This document shows positions 1 to 7,018 of a stretch of DNA of 8,511 nt, one piece after another (the first letter of the stretch is position 1; every line of letters begins with the position of its first letter). Location of the stretch: assembly GCA_022013615.1 (NCBI GenBank), contig JAKLQB010000112.1, positions 1-8,511 of the forward strand, given 5' to 3'. The notes beneath the pieces are model-generated. The model searched no databases. It was not told where the DNA came from and saw nothing but the letters and a program-made list of their open reading frames with translations. The DNA comes from Desulfobacterales bacterium. Lineage in GTDB: Bacteria; Desulfobacterota; DSM-4660; Desulfatiglandales; Desulfatiglandaceae. The position numbers and the translations under genes are program-made.

Positions 1-496
1 AAAATCCGATTCCTTCGTCAGCGCGCCAGTCCGCCTTTGAATATATTTTCCATTGCTGAACTATGTCATTGGCCAGTAAATCGCTGGCAATCTTTTGAAC
101 CTGCGGTTCGGTTAGATTCCCTCTGATTTCATAAAGCTTTGAGCAATACACGGCCTCATCCGGTCTGAACTTGTATCCTGTAAGGTCTTCAATGGCTTCA
201 GCCGCTGTGCTCCCAGCCGTATCCCTGACACCCGGGCGGAATCCTATCCATATCAGCCATTCAAAGTCAGTGGCTATGGGAGAATAGGAAGACTCTTCTG
301 TAACCGGATTGGTGAATATTTCTGTTCGGATTTGCTCTAATTGAGACTGCCCCAGGTCTGCGTCGATGGTCAATACCCGGATTACCCGAATGTCCTCGAC
401 TTCAAACCCAAAATACTCGCTTGATTTTCGCCGGATACCGGCACCTTCAGCATCCAGCAATTCCTTCTTCAATCTGATTTCCAGCCTCGAAACCAT
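1..496 (-). CDS. purL: Phosphoribosylformylglycinamidine (FGAM) synthase, PurS-like N-terminal part (partial, runs off left edge)
   Basis: The reading frame starts at ATG 496-494 and stays open to the window edge, giving the first 165 residues. An in-frame TAA lies two codons before the ATG, so the start cannot be further upstream. A weak GGCAGG ribosome site sits 9 bases upstream. The segment contains VLTIDADLG near residues 42-50, a DFEWLIWIGFRPGVRDTAG stretch near 75-93 and an AAEAIEDLTG helix. The F-R-P-G-V-x-D-x-x-G pattern followed by A-x-E-A-I is what I remember from the PurS-like N-terminal region of long FGAM synthases in Desulfobacterota and relatives. The full enzyme converts FGAR, glutamine and ATP to FGAM in cytoplasmic purine synthesis. 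The catalytic ATP-grasp-like and glutaminase parts lie outside the window, so subunit organisation (fused or split) cannot be seen. It is divergent from the ClpX-like gene. Confidence 0.72.
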   Translation of the reverse strand, partial: MVSRLEIRLKKELLDAEGAGIRRKSSEYFGFEVEDIRVIRVLTIDADLGQSQLEQIRTEIFTNPVTEESSYSPIATDFEWLIWIGFRPGVRDTAGSTAAEAIEDLTGYKFRPDEAVYCSKLYEIRGNLTEPQVQKIASDLLANDIVQQWKIYSKADWRADEGIGF

Positions 497-665
497 TTGT
501 TATTGCCTGCCTTTTGTGAGAAAATAGATCATGTTCCAAAACCTGAGTTACTATTGAGCCAGCAAAACATTAATTTCCCAGGATTATGACCTGGTATCAT
601 TTTTGCATTTTTTCAATCGGCGAAGTCGCTCTGCATAGAATCGGGAAGCGATTGTATAAGGTTAT

Positions 666-693
666 TTGAATCGAATGCGTGAGTCAATATAAT
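666..693 (+). promoter_or_regulatory. Sigma70-like promoter for the clpX-like gene
   Basis: A TTGAAT -35 element (666-671) and a perfect TATAAT -10 element (688-693) are separated by 16 bases. Transcription would begin near 699-701. That is only a few bases before the ATG at 705, so this promoter argues for translation from the ATG at 786 rather than 705. Confidence 0.55.
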
Positions 694-770
694 ATGGCAG
701 GAATATGGGGCTTGAAATCCGAAATCTTAATGAATATATTAAAAAAGATCAATGGAACGTCAACAGTCGC

Positions 771-776
771 AAGGGG
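771..776 (+). promoter_or_regulatory. Ribosome binding site deciding the clpX-like start
   Basis: AAGGGG lies 9 bases before the ATG at 786. The alternative ATG at 705 has only an AGGA two bases away, too close for normal initiation, and would sit on an almost leaderless transcript. The site is moderate rather than perfect. Confidence 0.45.
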
Positions 777-785
777 TTGAATAAT

Positions 786-2594
786 ATGGTAGATCAAAAA
801 AAATATTTGGACGAGGACGCTGGAAGGGACAGAATCCCGAATCAACAGGAGCTCGAGAAGGAGTTAAGTGATTATCTTTCCAGGAAATATGGTAATCGGG
901 TGAAAATTATCTCCCCTCTCGTTTTTCCGAGAGGAGACCAGGCATCGACCGATGATACTCGCACGGGACCTGATGCCGAAGGGGTCCTGTCTTTTGATAT
1001 GTTGCCCGAGGAATTGGAAGCCTATCTGGATGGGTTTGTTGTCAGGCAGGATCAGGCCAAGGCTGTTTTGGCTACCAAGATTTGCACACATTTTAACAGG
1101 ATCAAACATACAAAAAAATCTGCCAGGAAGAAGACCACCGGGGTTGGTATGATCAAAAACAATATACTCATGGTCGGTCCAACCGGGGTGGGCAAAACCT
1201 ATATTATTAAGCTTATCGCACAGAAGCTGGGGGTTCCCTTTGTGAAGGGGGATGCCACAAAATTCAGTGAAACCGGCTATGTAGGCGGAGATGTGGAAGA
1301 TCTTGTCCGTGAGCTCGTCCATGATGCCAATGATGACATCAAGCTTGCTGAGAACGGGATCATATATATTGATGAAATAGACAAGATCTCTTCATCTCAG
1401 AATTTGATTGGCCACGATGTTTCCCGGACCGGTGTGCAGAGGGCACTTTTAAAGCCTATGGAAGAAACTGAAGTGGATTTGAAGGTACCCCATGATCCTA
1501 TATCCCAGATACAGGCCATTGAGCAATACAGAAGGACCGGGAAAAAAGAAAAAAGAGTAGTCAATACGAAAAATATTCTGTTTATCATGAGTGGGGCCTT
1601 TGGTGAGCTGGCCCAGATTATCAGAAAGAGGCTTCAAAGTCAGGGGCTCGGCTTCGAGGCAGATGTCAGATCCACGGAGGTCCCCTGGGAGATTCTCAAG
1701 GAAGTTACTGCCAAGGACCTAATAGATTTTGGATTTGAGTCAGAATTTGTGGGGCGACTCCCTGTGGTTGTGGTATTTGACGAGCTTAGCAAGGAAGATT
1801 TATTAGAAATTCTCAAAAACCCCAACAATCCTATCATTATCAGTAAACGACTGGATTTCATGGCCTACGGGATTGATATTAAGTTCGAAGATGAAGCCTT
1901 GATGAAGATCGCGGAGATGGCGGCCGCAGAAAAGACCGGGGCTCGAGGACTCGTTAGCGCCATTGAAAAGGCCCTGATCCGCTTTGAAAAGACACTGCCC
2001 CGTTCAGGGCTCAAGAGGTTTTTGGTAACTCTGGATGTGGTCGAACATCCAGAGGCTCAACTTGAGATGTTGTTAAAAAACCCGGAGGATTTGGATAGGA
2101 GAGAAAGGTTTGAAAGGGCCAAAGAGAGGGAGCTTGAGAATATCAAGGCGTATATTTCCAAAAAAGCAGTTGATTTCTCAATAGAGTCGGGCCTTGAGAT
2201 CAATGAAAGGAGACTGGGCCTTATTGCTGAGCTATACTTGAAAAACATCTCTGATATCAATACGGCCCTTGATGACTTTGTAGAAATGTACAATCAGATA
2301 AAACTTGAGGAAGCCTCATTGGTTGAAAAGCTGGAAGTGGAAGTCTCATTTGACGAAAGCGCCATTGATGAAATCATAAAGCAGGCGATCAGGACAGATC
2401 AGGAGGCAGGGCCTTTGGCTCTTCAACTGGCAAAAAGGCTGGAATATGGCCTCAAGCTTGTAAAGGATCGATCCGGCATTGAACGCTTTGTCATTAATGA
2501 TGAGGCGGTTATAGATATGGAGAATTTCGTAAATAATCTCGTGAAAAAGTTTTATCATAAGGATTACCCGTCGGAGGAATATGTTTTAAAGTGA
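786..2594 (+). CDS. ClpX-like AAA+ unfoldase without zinc-binding domain, with C-terminal extension
   Basis: The product is a 602-residue cytoplasmic ATPase of the ClpX/HslU clade; starting at ATG 705 it would have 629. Numbering from ATG 786, it shows Walker A GPTGVGKT (131-138), a ClpX pore loop GYVGGDVE (164-171), Walker B with D196-E197, sensor 1 around SGAF (269-272), the arginine finger in VGRLP (R324) and sensor 2 GARGL (R387). A LGF tripeptide (288-290) stands where ClpX has the IGF loop that docks on ClpP. The four-cysteine zinc domain that binds ClpX substrates and adaptors is absent; the N-terminus is about 60 charged residues of unknown role. The RKH-loop region is replaced by a longer insert. 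After the first lid (about 363-423) comes a charged helical stretch, then a segment (about 518-588) resembling a second lid in which GARGL is replaced by AGPLAL. At about 602 residues it is much longer than ClpX (about 420). Unfoldase activity is inferred from intact ATPase motifs; ClpP partnership is unproven. ahbC follows 67 bases downstream on the same strand. Confidence 0.85.
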   Translation: MVDQKKYLDEDAGRDRIPNQQELEKELSDYLSRKYGNRVKIISPLVFPRGDQASTDDTRTGPDAEGVLSFDMLPEELEAYLDGFVVRQDQAKAVLATKICTHFNRIKHTKKSARKKTTGVGMIKNNILMVGPTGVGKTYIIKLIAQKLGVPFVKGDATKFSETGYVGGDVEDLVRELVHDANDDIKLAENGIIYIDEIDKISSSQNLIGHDVSRTGVQRALLKPMEETEVDLKVPHDPISQIQAIEQYRRTGKKEKRVVNTKNILFIMSGAFGELAQIIRKRLQSQGLGFEADVRSTEVPWEILKEVTAKDLIDFGFESEFVGRLPVVVVFDELSKEDLLEILKNPNNPIIISKRLDFMAYGIDIKFEDEALMKIAEMAAAEKTGARGLVSAIEKALIRFEKTLPRSGLKRFLVTLDVVEHPEAQLEMLLKNPEDLDRRERFERAKERELENIKAYISKKAVDFSIESGLEINERRLGLIAELYLKNISDINTALDDFVEMYNQIKLEEASLVEKLEVEVSFDESAIDEIIKQAIRTDQEAGPLALQLAKRLEYGLKLVKDRSGIERFVINDEAVIDMENFVNNLVKKFYHKDYPSEEYVLK

Positions 2595-2606
2595 GCTGAA
2601 TTTATG

Positions 2607-2631
2607 GATAGGGCTGAAAGACAGTCCTATC
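2607..2631 (+). other. Stem-loop between clpX-like gene and ahbC
   Basis: Two 10-base arms (2607-2616 and 2622-2631) pair completely, with one G-U wobble, around an AAAGA loop. No T-run follows directly; the nearest is ATTTT around 2645-2649, then six T's at 2656-2661 just before the ahbC ATG. It is therefore not a standard intrinsic terminator. It may be a processing or attenuation element, or a weak terminator that separates expression of the two genes. Confidence 0.4.
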
Positions 2632-2661
2632 GCAATCTGCCCATATTTTAGGCACTTTTTT

Positions 2662-3840
2662 ATGATAGGCATATCTAAACTATACTGCGGTACTGTAGAA
2701 CCATCGGATGCCCTTCGCTACGGGAGACGATCCAGCAAACTACCTTCTCACCTGCTCCAGTTTTCTCAGGACAAGAAACCTGTCGTGGTCTGGAATATCA
2801 CCCGTGCTTGCAACTTGAACTGTGTTCATTGCTATGCCCATGCCGTTGACCGCACCCACGAAAAGGAACTGACCCATGACCAGGGCTTAGCCGTGATTGA
2901 TGACCTCGCTTCTTACGGCGCTCCGGTCATCCTCTTTTCCGGCGGTGAGCCTCTCATGCGGTCCGACCTGGTTGAGCTTGCCAGTTATGCTGTTGGCAAA
3001 GGGATGAGGGCCGTCATCTCAACTAACGGAACTCTAATTTCCAAAGACAAGGCCAGAGAGTTGAGGGATGTTGGCCTTTCATATGTTGGGGTCAGTTTAG
3101 ACGGAATGGAGCCTGTCAATGACCGTTTTCGTGGGAAAAAAGGCGCATTTCGAGATGCCCAAACAGGCATAAAGAATTGTCAGGAAGTGGGGCTTAAGGT
3201 TGGGCTAAGGTTTACCGTTAATCGTATGAATGCTGACGAGATCCCACATATTTTTGATCTGCTGGAGGCCCAGAATATCCCCAGGGTATGCTTCTACCAC
3301 CTGGTTTATGCGGGACGAGGTTCAGAATTGGTGGAGGAAGACCTGGGACATAGTGAAACCAGGAAGGTGGTCGATCTAATCATTGACAGGACCAGAGATT
3401 TACACGACCGTGGTATACCTACAGAGGTCCTGACAGTGGATAATCATGCGGATGGCCCTTATCTCTATCTTCGAATGTTAAGAGAGAAAAACCCGAGGGC
3501 AGAAGAGGTCCTCAAGCTTCTTAAGATGAATGAGGGAAATAGTTCTGGGCGGGGTTTTGGATGCATCAGCTGGGATGGTTCTGTGCATGCGGATCAATTC
3601 TGGCGGCATTATACGTTCGGCAATGTCCTTGAAAGACCGTTCAGTGAGATCTGGGCAGATCTTTCCAACCCTTTAATGGCAAAACTAAAGGGCAAGAAAA
3701 ATTATATAAAGGGCCGTTGCGCCACATGCAAATGGCTGGATATCTGTGCTGGAAATTTCAGGGTGAGGGCCGAAGCCGTCACCGGTGACATCTGGGCCGC
3801 TGACCCTGCCTGTTATTTGAGAGATGAGGAAATTTTGTGA
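2662..3840 (+). CDS. ahbC: 12,18-didecarboxysiroheme deacetylase (radical SAM, SPASM-type C-terminus)
   Basis: This 392-residue cytoplasmic enzyme acts in the alternative heme pathway. It removes the acetate side chains at C12 and C18 of didecarboxysiroheme, leaving methyl groups and giving Fe-coproporphyrin III. The N-terminus MIGISKLYCGTVEPSDALRY is the one I recognise from AhbC proteins of sulfate reducers. The radical SAM cluster motif is C50-x3-C54-x2-C57, and the SAM-binding SGGEP lies at 93-97. A second iron-sulfur site of SPASM/twitch type is suggested by C301, C353, C356, C362 and C384. The length is normal and nothing is truncated. The start fits the family N-terminus although only a weak AGG lies 9 bases upstream. 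The usual neighbours hemB and ahbD are present, but about 3.4 kb away behind an opposite-strand operon. A less specific alternative would be another SPASM heme-modifying enzyme such as NirJ, which I consider less likely. Confidence 0.88.
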   Translation: MIGISKLYCGTVEPSDALRYGRRSSKLPSHLLQFSQDKKPVVVWNITRACNLNCVHCYAHAVDRTHEKELTHDQGLAVIDDLASYGAPVILFSGGEPLMRSDLVELASYAVGKGMRAVISTNGTLISKDKARELRDVGLSYVGVSLDGMEPVNDRFRGKKGAFRDAQTGIKNCQEVGLKVGLRFTVNRMNADEIPHIFDLLEAQNIPRVCFYHLVYAGRGSELVEEDLGHSETRKVVDLIIDRTRDLHDRGIPTEVLTVDNHADGPYLYLRMLREKNPRAEEVLKLLKMNEGNSSGRGFGCISWDGSVHADQFWRHYTFGNVLERPFSEIWADLSNPLMAKLKGKKNYIKGRCATCKWLDICAGNFRVRAEAVTGDIWAADPACYLRDEEIL

Positions 3841-3842
3841 AT

Positions 3843-6392
3843 TCAAAACAACAATCCCTGAATACCTGAAAGATTTTTATGTTTTGATGATCCGCTCTTC
3901 TTGTTTAACAAGCTGTAAATATTTAGTTTTGCCTTTTGTCTTGTGTATTGTATTCTCAGAGTATCAAAATATATTAATTTCCAATTTTCGTTTTCGAAAT
4001 GCTCTCTAAAGAGCGGAGAGGTCAGCTTATTCTTAAATTGACCTTCCCGTTCCTCCGGCAATACCATAAACTTGTCAACCTCCTCATTTACATTAGAACC
4101 GCGCATTAATGCGCTTGTCATAGTAGTCGTTGATTCCACTTCAAAGACAGCCTGAATCTCCTTACCCTTTATCCAGATTAGGTCTATATTCTCAATCGCC
4201 TTCTGGTTCATTGCATTAACAACCTTCAATTGTTTAACCGTCATATACTCTTTGAGGGTCTTCCCTTTTGCCACGACCCCGCTGTCTGTTTCACGCTGTT
4301 CTCTTTTGCCGATCCAGATATCATACCCCTTTTTCTTTCCAACAAGGGCGAGGATTGCAAGAATTTCACTGTGCTGGTTGACACGTTGCCGGATTTCCGG
4401 TTTCAAAAGCCAGTATCCTCCGGAAACCGGCCTTGCATAGATACTCAGGGCATCCTTGATACTCGTGCTGTCAGATGTAAGGGAATTGGGAAACTCTGTG
4501 CTTACGGCATCCCACATCTCGGTAAACGTTACCCGGCCAGTCTGAAGGAGCTTTCTGTAAACCGTCTGCTCCACCCTTTCTGTCAATGGTATTTCGTTCA
4601 GCCTGGGCACAATGGAAGCATCCTTAAACCACCAGAGCTTGCCCTCAGCACTACCCACCTTTACTGGAAGTAAAACAAATTCCTTATCAAGGTGTCTTTT
4701 GAGCACTGTATTTATATCGAGCCCCGTATGCAGACTTCCGAAAAATCCATGTTTTGCGAGCACGGGGTCTATGTAGTTAATAATAATTGTGTACGGCGTA
4801 GGCTCGGCCCTCTCAGCCAGGAGGCCAATAGTTGTCTCAACAACAATATTTTCAAATCTTACCTCGTCAATCTCCTCGGGTCGGCCAGCGACAGTCTGCA
4901 CCGGCGGCTTTTTAAATCTGAGGTAAAAGTCACCCTGGGCTGACCCAAAAGGTTGCAGCATTGCCTTGGCCGAAACCTGGCCGAGCGGCTGATGATGGAC
5001 CTTTTGAAATTCAAAACCTGAAAATACCCCTGCCCTGATTGTGGCATTACGTACCTTGAAGGTAGGGTTGTGAAAGGTAAGCGTGAGATAATGCTCGTGC
5101 TTTAGGGCCTTAAACATCTCCTGAAAGCTGGATGACAGAAGGGAATGATAAACCGTGAAGTCTTTGTGCTGGCGCTCATTTCTAATGATCTCGTTTGCCA
5201 CAATCTTCTTGAGATAATTGCTGTTCATCTTAAGCCACGATACCCACATATAAGAAAGCTCACCAAATTGAATCGAGGCATCGTAAGGTGGATCTGTGAA
5301 GATATAGTCAACCGACTCTTCCGGCAGTCTTTTCATAAGGTCAAGGCATGAGCCATTGTATATGTAGACATCTGCTTTGCCAGAAAGGAATTGCTTTAAA
5401 GAAGACGCGATCTTAACATCCTTAAAAATCTTGTTCGTCTCGACCTTTGCCTTTAAAAGACCCTGATGACCATTAATAGCGCTGTCAAACTTATTCCAGA
5501 CATTTTGCTCCATGAAATTGGTAGCGTGCCAGTAGCTGTGCTGAGTCCATCCTGTTGAAGAAAAAGCGGTGTGATGACTTGTCGGTGAAGGGTTGCTGAT
5601 TGCAATCATACGACTGCAGAGATGTACCATCGATGAAAAAGCTATTCTTAAGAAATCCCTCAACTCCTGTTTGGGCTCTTCTTCTATGGCCTCCATGAGC
5701 CACGCAAGGGCCTGAAGGTTTCTCTTGGTAAAGAGTTCATCTACGGATTCGTATTGCTGTTTTTCTTTAAACGGTCTGCCATCTGGATAATAAAAAGGGT
5801 TTGAAGGATACCATTCCTTTGTCTTTCCTTTCTCAATCTTTTGAAGGAGATCTTTATCATATGCATCAAGTTTGCAGTCGCTTTCCTGTCTGTCCCCACA
5901 ATAAGGACATGATTGATAGCGGATCTCCACGCTCGCATCTTCTTTCCATATCGCACAATCAAATATGACCTTTTTGTGGCAGTTACGGCATCTGGTGACA
6001 TAGAGGCCCTCAATCTTCGCCTTTATCTTCTCTTTTACCCGTTGAAATGCTTCATAGAGATGAACTTCATTTACCGGTTTGATGGTAAGACGTGTAATCT
6101 CGGTAGCAATGGGAATCAGATCGCAAACAATGGCCCTCCTCCCATTTCTTAATGCCTCCATTGCGGTAATGCCGCTGCCTGCAAAAGGGTCAAATACAAT
6201 GCCGCTTTCCGGACAGTAGGTCTTTATATATTCCCCAACCACATTCCATGTCTTCCTTGACCAGTACTTGTGCCAGAGATACATGGAGGTATGGGCAAGC
6301 GGAGGGATCTGACGGTTTAAGTGGCTCCCATGTTCCTTTCCCATTGCGGAAGTTTCTGATTTTCTTTTGGCTTTTAATCTATTCCTTTTCAA
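3843..6392 (-). CDS. DNA methyltransferase fused to winged-helix-like and PD-(D/E)XK-like nuclease domains
   Basis: An 849-residue protein starts at TTG 6392-6390. An in-frame TGA lies two codons before it, and GAGGG is only 3 bases upstream; the next option is ATG 6344 (residue 17), which lacks a ribosome site. Methyltransferase motif I is DPFAGSG (68-74) and motif IV is DPPY (367-370), so an N6-adenine or N4-cytosine aminomethyltransferase is expected. About 290 residues separate them, as in the alpha-type motif order. This part holds a zinc ribbon (C135, C138, C162, C165) and probably the target-recognition region. From about 603 to 670 a winged-helix-like segment follows. The last part (about 673-835) looks like a PD-(D/E)XK nuclease fold: a helix with E676, then D737 and E751-V-E753, recalling the D...E-x-E site of BamHI, where the usual lysine is glutamate. 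Methylation is well supported; DNA cleavage is inference. It overlaps the upstream HhH gene by 14 bases, so coupled translation is likely, and it ends 2 bases from the ahbC stop. It could also be an orphan methyltransferase with an inactive tail. Confidence 0.82.
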   Translation of the reverse strand: MKRNRLKAKRKSETSAMGKEHGSHLNRQIPPLAHTSMYLWHKYWSRKTWNVVGEYIKTYCPESGIVFDPFAGSGITAMEALRNGRRAIVCDLIPIATEITRLTIKPVNEVHLYEAFQRVKEKIKAKIEGLYVTRCRNCHKKVIFDCAIWKEDASVEIRYQSCPYCGDRQESDCKLDAYDKDLLQKIEKGKTKEWYPSNPFYYPDGRPFKEKQQYESVDELFTKRNLQALAWLMEAIEEEPKQELRDFLRIAFSSMVHLCSRMIAISNPSPTSHHTAFSSTGWTQHSYWHATNFMEQNVWNKFDSAINGHQGLLKAKVETNKIFKDVKIASSLKQFLSGKADVYIYNGSCLDLMKRLPEESVDYIFTDPPYDASIQFGELSYMWVSWLKMNSNYLKKIVANEIIRNERQHKDFTVYHSLLSSSFQEMFKALKHEHYLTLTFHNPTFKVRNATIRAGVFSGFEFQKVHHQPLGQVSAKAMLQPFGSAQGDFYLRFKKPPVQTVAGRPEEIDEVRFENIVVETTIGLLAERAEPTPYTIIINYIDPVLAKHGFFGSLHTGLDINTVLKRHLDKEFVLLPVKVGSAEGKLWWFKDASIVPRLNEIPLTERVEQTVYRKLLQTGRVTFTEMWDAVSTEFPNSLTSDSTSIKDALSIYARPVSGGYWLLKPEIRQRVNQHSEILAILALVGKKKGYDIWIGKREQRETDSGVVAKGKTLKEYMTVKQLKVVNAMNQKAIENIDLIWIKGKEIQAVFEVESTTTMTSALMRGSNVNEEVDKFMVLPEEREGQFKNKLTSPLFREHFENENWKLIYFDTLRIQYTRQKAKLNIYSLLNKKSGSSKHKNLSGIQGLLF

Positions 6393-6942
6393 GCGCCCTC
6401 ACAATTCTACGCGCCACCTCAATTGCAGCGACTATTCTGACCACCCTTACATCACCCAGTCCCTCAATCCTTGCCATCTTCCAGAGTTTTTGCCCCATCA
6501 AACCGCCTATGGAACCAAATTTGTTCAATAGATCTTTTGAAAGGTCTTTCGCCGTCTTTTTTTTGTGTCTGCCCCCGATGAGAACGGCCAGAACATCCGA
6601 ATCGGATAGTTCCGGTAACTCCAATTTTACAAGCCTCCTGTTAGGGAGTTCCCACTTGTTTTCATCAAATACCCTTTTTGCTATTTCAAACGAAGCCGCA
6701 ATCCTCGCAATCTTGCCGTTTTTAAGACCTTTAAAAATTGAGAGATCGGAGGACGTTTTTCCCAGTAGCCCGGCGATTGAGTAGTATTTGTCCAGCAATT
6801 CCTTTGCAATGGCTTGCGCACTCCTGCCTTTATACCCGCTTCCAATCAGAATGGCGAGGAGATCTTCATCTTTCAGTGCCATTGGACCAAGTTCAATGAG
6901 TTTTCCGCCCGGGTGATCCCATTCTGTCCTGGGTTTTTCCAA
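6379..6942 (-). CDS. Tandem RadC N-terminal-type helix-hairpin-helix protein
   Basis: This 187-residue protein is two copies of the domain that normally forms the N-terminus of RadC (UPF0758). Copy 1 spans about 13-92 (ELGPMALKDEDLLAILIGSG, then KSL-like helices and FKGLKNGKIARI). Copy 2 spans about 102-183 (ELSDSDVLAVLIGG, then FGSIGGLMG and IEGLGDVRVVRI). The hairpin is canonical in copy 2 (G161-L-G163) and degenerate in copy 1 (G72-L-K). The MPN/JAB metalloprotease-like half of RadC, with its HxHPSG motif, is absent, so this is not RadC. Helix-hairpin-helix pairs usually bind the DNA backbone without sequence preference, so a DNA-binding accessory role for the methyltransferase-nuclease is inferred. 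The start is TTG 6942-6940, fixed by a perfect AAGGAGGT four bases upstream. It is the first gene of the minus-strand operon and overlaps the methyltransferase gene by 14 bases. Confidence 0.78.
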   Translation of the reverse strand: MEKPRTEWDHPGGKLIELGPMALKDEDLLAILIGSGYKGRSAQAIAKELLDKYYSIAGLLGKTSSDLSIFKGLKNGKIARIAASFEIAKRVFDENKWELPNRRLVKLELPELSDSDVLAVLIGGRHKKKTAKDLSKDLLNKFGSIGGLMGQKLWKMARIEGLGDVRVVRIVAAIEVARRIVRALEKE

Positions 6943-6946
6943 ACGT

Positions 6947-6954
6947 ACCTCCTT
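6947..6954 (-). promoter_or_regulatory. Perfect ribosome binding site fixing a TTG start
   Basis: Read on the minus strand this is AAGGAGGT, the full anti-16S complement, with 4 bases to the TTG start of the HhH gene. It is the strongest ribosome site in the window and makes the TTG start secure. Confidence 0.75.
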
Positions 6955-6989
6955 GTTTCGGTAAAATCAATTCTCTCCAGGGTGAAAGC

Positions 6990-7018
6990 AACATATTATA
7001 GAAGCCCTTGTGTGTCAA
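6990..7018 (-). promoter_or_regulatory. Sigma70-like promoter of the HhH/methyltransferase operon
   Basis: On the minus strand, a perfect TTGACA (7018-7013) is followed after 17 bases by TATGTT (6995-6990). A TATAAT also lies inside the spacer, but its distance to the -35 is only 12 bases. Transcription would begin near 6983, leaving a leader of about 40 bases. Confidence 0.5.

Larger units (their letters stand above)
497..785. other. Intergenic region between divergent purL-type and clpX-like genes
   Basis: This stretch separates two genes transcribed away from each other and must hold both promoters. Only the rightward one is clear (666-693). No convincing -35/-10 pair was found for the leftward gene. 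A short inverted repeat, CCAGG-ATTATGA-CCTGG (578-594), is present but has only a 5-bp arm. The segment 705-785 is open in the frame of the clpX-like gene but is judged to be its 5' untranslated leader. No tRNA or other RNA gene is recognisable. Confidence 0.55.

Noticed and set aside
578..594. CCAGG-ATTATGA-CCTGG as an operator for the divergent purL-type/clpX-like pair.
   Set aside because: The arms are only 5 bases, it does not overlap a recognised promoter, and there is no second copy.
864..1322. A 152-codon minus-strand frame inside the clpX-like gene.
   Set aside because: It is antisense to the conserved AAA+ motifs and shows no recognisable domain.
3778..3789. Perfect 12-base palindrome GTCACCGGTGAC.
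   Set aside because: It is inside the ahbC coding region near the conserved end and no T-run follows on either strand, so it is likely coincidental.
4001..4014. GCTCT-CTAA-AGAGC hairpin downstream of ahbC, considered as its terminator.
   Set aside because: Only a 5-bp stem, no T-run after it, and it lies in the methyltransferase coding region.
6248..6784. A 178-codon plus-strand frame.
   Set aside because: It lies opposite the 5' end of the methyltransferase gene and most of the HhH gene, both of which have clear domains; its product is low-complexity and rich in Ser, Leu and Phe.
6379..6942. Annotation of the HhH gene as the DNA repair protein RadC.
   Set aside because: The MPN/JAB domain with HxHPSG is missing and the N-terminal domain is present twice.
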